DNA from: CAWIVJ01 sp963839525
GTDB lineage: Bacteria > Cyanobacteriota > Vampirovibrionia > Gastranaerophilales > Gastranaerophilaceae
Direction of reading: 5' to 3'
Assembly (NCBI GenBank): GCA_963839525.1
Contig: CAWIVJ010000002.1
Location: forward strand, 1-7,395
Length of the DNA: 7,395 nt
Shown here piece after piece: positions 6,614 through 7,395 of this stretch. Below the pieces are notes generated by a model. It was given only the letters and a program-made list of their open reading frames with translations, was not told the origin of the DNA and made no database searches. Position 1 is the stretch's first letter. Every line of letters starts with the position of its first letter. Made by a program: the position numbers and the translations under genes.

Positions 6614-6763
6614 CTACTTCACAAACCCCCTTCTACGTCTGGAAAACCCTTTTCCACGAAAAAAAATATAAAATATTTTACTTTCATCTAATTCCTTAGA
6701 TTTAATAGCATTCATAATCATTTTTAAACGTGCTTCCTTTATTGAAAACCCTTTTCCACGCAT
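6614..6763 (-). CDS. Possible small antisense protein, 49 aa, with a repeated RGKGFS motif
   Basis: On the minus strand, ATG at 6763 opens a frame that reads MRGKGFSIKEARLKMIMNAI and ends with SRRRRGFVK at TAG 6616-6614. RGKGFS occurs at residues 2-7 and again at 36-41, because the 17-bp direct repeat is spaced 102 bases (34 codons) apart. The frame stays open upstream of the ATG for 13 more codons (HIKSLRQYRT just before it). With one base restored it would join an ATG at 6810 (MSNK...). There is no clear ribosome binding site. The basic, helical sequence is protein-like, but length and support are low. It could be a fragment of an old gene into which a 102-bp unit was inserted or duplicated. 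Confidence 0.3.
   Translation of the reverse strand: MRGKGFSIKEARLKMIMNAIKSKELDESKIFYIFFRGKGFSRRRRGFVK
6642..6658. repeat. 17-bp direct repeat, copy 1
   Basis: GAAAACCCTTTTCCACG is identical to positions 6744-6760. With the preceding G it forms the inverted repeat GGAAAA-CCC-TTTTCC (6641-6655). The copies start exactly 102 bases apart. Confidence 0.85.
6744..6760. repeat. 17-bp direct repeat, copy 2
   Basis: This is identical to 6642-6658. Here the base before it is T, so the inner inverted repeat is five rather than six base pairs. The 85 bases between the copies are very AT-rich. Confidence 0.85.
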
Positions 6764-6772
6764 GGTGCGATA

Positions 6773-6801
6773 TTGACGTAAGGATTTTATGTGCTTATCT
6801 T
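6773..6801 (+). promoter_or_regulatory. Candidate promoter for the 6872 gene
   Basis: TTGACG (6773-6778) and TATCTT (6796-6801) are 17 bases apart, 71 bases upstream of ATG 6872. The -35 is one base from consensus and the -10 matches at four of six positions. It overlaps the possible 5' extension of the minus-strand small protein, so both readings are unlikely to be right. Confidence 0.4.
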
Positions 6802-6871
6802 GTTACTCATGCGAGGCATATTGCGATGTCTTTGCTTGGTAGTTAATTATTGTTTTGAAGGAGAAGCTAAA

Positions 6872-7232
6872 ATGAGTAAAAAAAATCTTAATCAAGTTAG
6901 TTTTGTGGTGTCATTTTTAAATGTCCCATTGGATTGAAATGAGAATATTGGTTTTGACACTTCTTGTGTTTTGCATAGCAACTGGATATGAGCGCATTGT
7001 GGTATGTTGTAGAGGTGCATATGTTTAATTGAGTCCTCAGCATGTAGTCAGAGATGATCTTCACATTCCTAAGGAATGACATGTCTATTTCACTGAGTTG
7101 TGGTCGAAAGTCGATAGGAACGTTATGGTTTATGACCAGCGGAGAATGGTGAAATTTTCGGATTACAAAATTGGATTGTTCTATTTATGTCCTTCGGATT
7201 TGTATGTGAACGGTTCTACTGTTTTGAATTAA
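6872..7232 (+). pseudogene. Remains of a gene of about 119 aa, unknown function
   Basis: ATG 6872 has a strong GAAGGAGA at 6857-6864 and reads MSKKNLNQVSFVVSFLNVPL, then stops at 6935-6937. No single frame continues cleanly. One frame over, from about 7029, a protein-like stretch runs LSPQHVVRDDLHIPKE, TGA (7077-7079), HVYFTELWSKVDRNV, VYDQRRMVKFSDYKIG and CPSDLYVNGSTVLN, ending at TAA 7230-7232. The same frame upstream holds another stop, TAA 7026-7028. From ATG 6872 to this stop, and one base removed, there are 120 codons. The good ribosome binding site and sensible start and end suggest a real gene carrying a shift plus two stops, or several compensating indels. I do not recognise the family. 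Unlike the large gene, true nonsense changes seem to be present, so actual decay is more plausible here. Confidence 0.45.
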
Positions 7233-7242
7233 TTAAACAAAA

Positions 7243-7267
7243 CGCTGCTGTCCGTCCGAGCAGCAGC
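7243..7267 (+). promoter_or_regulatory. GC-rich hairpin upstream of the probable HIRAN gene
   Basis: GCTGCTG (7244-7250) pairs with CAGCAGC (7261-7267) around a loop containing TCCGTCC. It stands out in AT-rich surroundings. No T-run follows, so it is not a normal terminator. Lying about 50 bases before ATG 7318, it may be a leader structure or the processed end of the preceding transcript. Confidence 0.4.
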
Positions 7268-7317
7268 ACAAGAAGGTGTTTTAGCACTAAATAAAATAAA
7301 TCAGGAGGATATAAATT

Positions 7318-7395
7318 ATGTTTCAACCAATTACAACAAAACTTGCTGGTGTCTCGTTTGGTAATGCTCAAGAGCACATAAAGAAATTCGGTTGT
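7318..7395 (+). CDS. Start of a probable HIRAN-domain protein (cut by the window end)
   Basis: ATG 7318 has AGGAGG at 7303-7308, nine bases upstream. The 26 visible codons start MFQPITTKLAGVSFGNAQEH and run on to KKFGC. The T-K-[LV]-x-G-V-[ST]-F-x-x-x-Q-E pattern is the opening strand and turn of HIRAN domains. HIRAN is a small DNA-binding fold found alone in bacteria and fused to helicases or nucleases elsewhere. It usually continues with a R-E-P-x-N-P-x-D motif, which would lie beyond the window. No frame break is seen in the visible part. HIRAN genes are common beside DUF932 and RadC genes in mobile regions, which fits the rest of the window. The family call rests on a short stretch. Confidence 0.6.
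   Translation, partial: MFQPITTKLAGVSFGNAQEHIKKFGC

Noticed and set aside
6872..7079. Recoded TGA (Sec or Trp) in the 6872 gene
   Set aside because: The same stretch also contains TAA and TAG stops in the relevant frames, and no selenocysteine-insertion-type hairpin was seen.
6897..7082. Minus-strand open frame of 61 codons across the broken 6872 gene
   Set aside because: There is no ribosome binding site and the sequence is not protein-like; the plus strand has a strong start signal and a convincing C-terminal stretch.
1..7395. CRISPR array, tRNA or rRNA genes, transposase or integrase
   Set aside because: No regularly spaced repeats, no tRNA-like cloverleaf, no rRNA signature and no recognisable recombinase motifs were found in the window.

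Overview
The window looks like an accessory region of a bacterial chromosome or integrated element. It is fairly AT-rich, uses strong GGAGG-type ribosome binding sites and carries Rho-independent terminators. The gene content (a DUF932 plasmid/phage-like protein, a short RadC-type JAB protein, an Asp/Glu-rich small protein and the start of a probable HIRAN protein) resembles mobile-element backbones that I associate with Desulfobacterota. That placement is an impression from protein style, not a proof.

Layout. Positions 1-2559 hold a run of small same-strand genes: a DUF932 gene (151-1088, two reading-frame breaks), a 69-aa unknown (1174-1383), an 87-aa membrane protein (1417-1680), a short RadC (1746-2237) and a very acidic protein (2265-2528, probably to 2559). 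Two convincing terminators, at 1103-1144 and 1690-1730, cut this run into short cassettes. Positions 2608-5863 hold a promoter and one large gene. When read through its breaks it encodes about 1063 aa: an N-terminal sacsin/Hsp90-like (GHKL) ATPase domain, a long middle region with a coiled coil, and a C-terminal DUF3883/NOV_C domain with a nuclease-like D...ExK signature. A probable partner follows at 5940-6606: about 221 aa, with a helix-turn-helix-like C-terminus and also one break. Positions 6607-6871 carry a 17-bp direct repeat, a possible antisense peptide and a candidate promoter. Positions 6872-7232 look like the remains of a gene of about 119 aa. The window ends 26 codons into a probable HIRAN-domain protein (7318 onward).

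The central observation is that at least four genes are interrupted by single-base insertions or deletions, often at homopolymer runs, while the protein reads on sensibly in the next frame with key motifs intact. I count nine such events in the ATPase-DUF3883 gene, two in DUF932, one in the acidic gene and one in the partner. Only one in-frame stop (TAG 4128-4130) in the large gene is not explained this way. This pattern fits sequencing or assembly error, or very recent decay, better than old pseudogenes.

Functionally, the likeliest reading is an AT-rich defence-type cargo (ATPase-nuclease-like protein plus DNA-binding-like partner) inserted between backbone genes of a mobile element. The defence role is inference from domain architecture and context.
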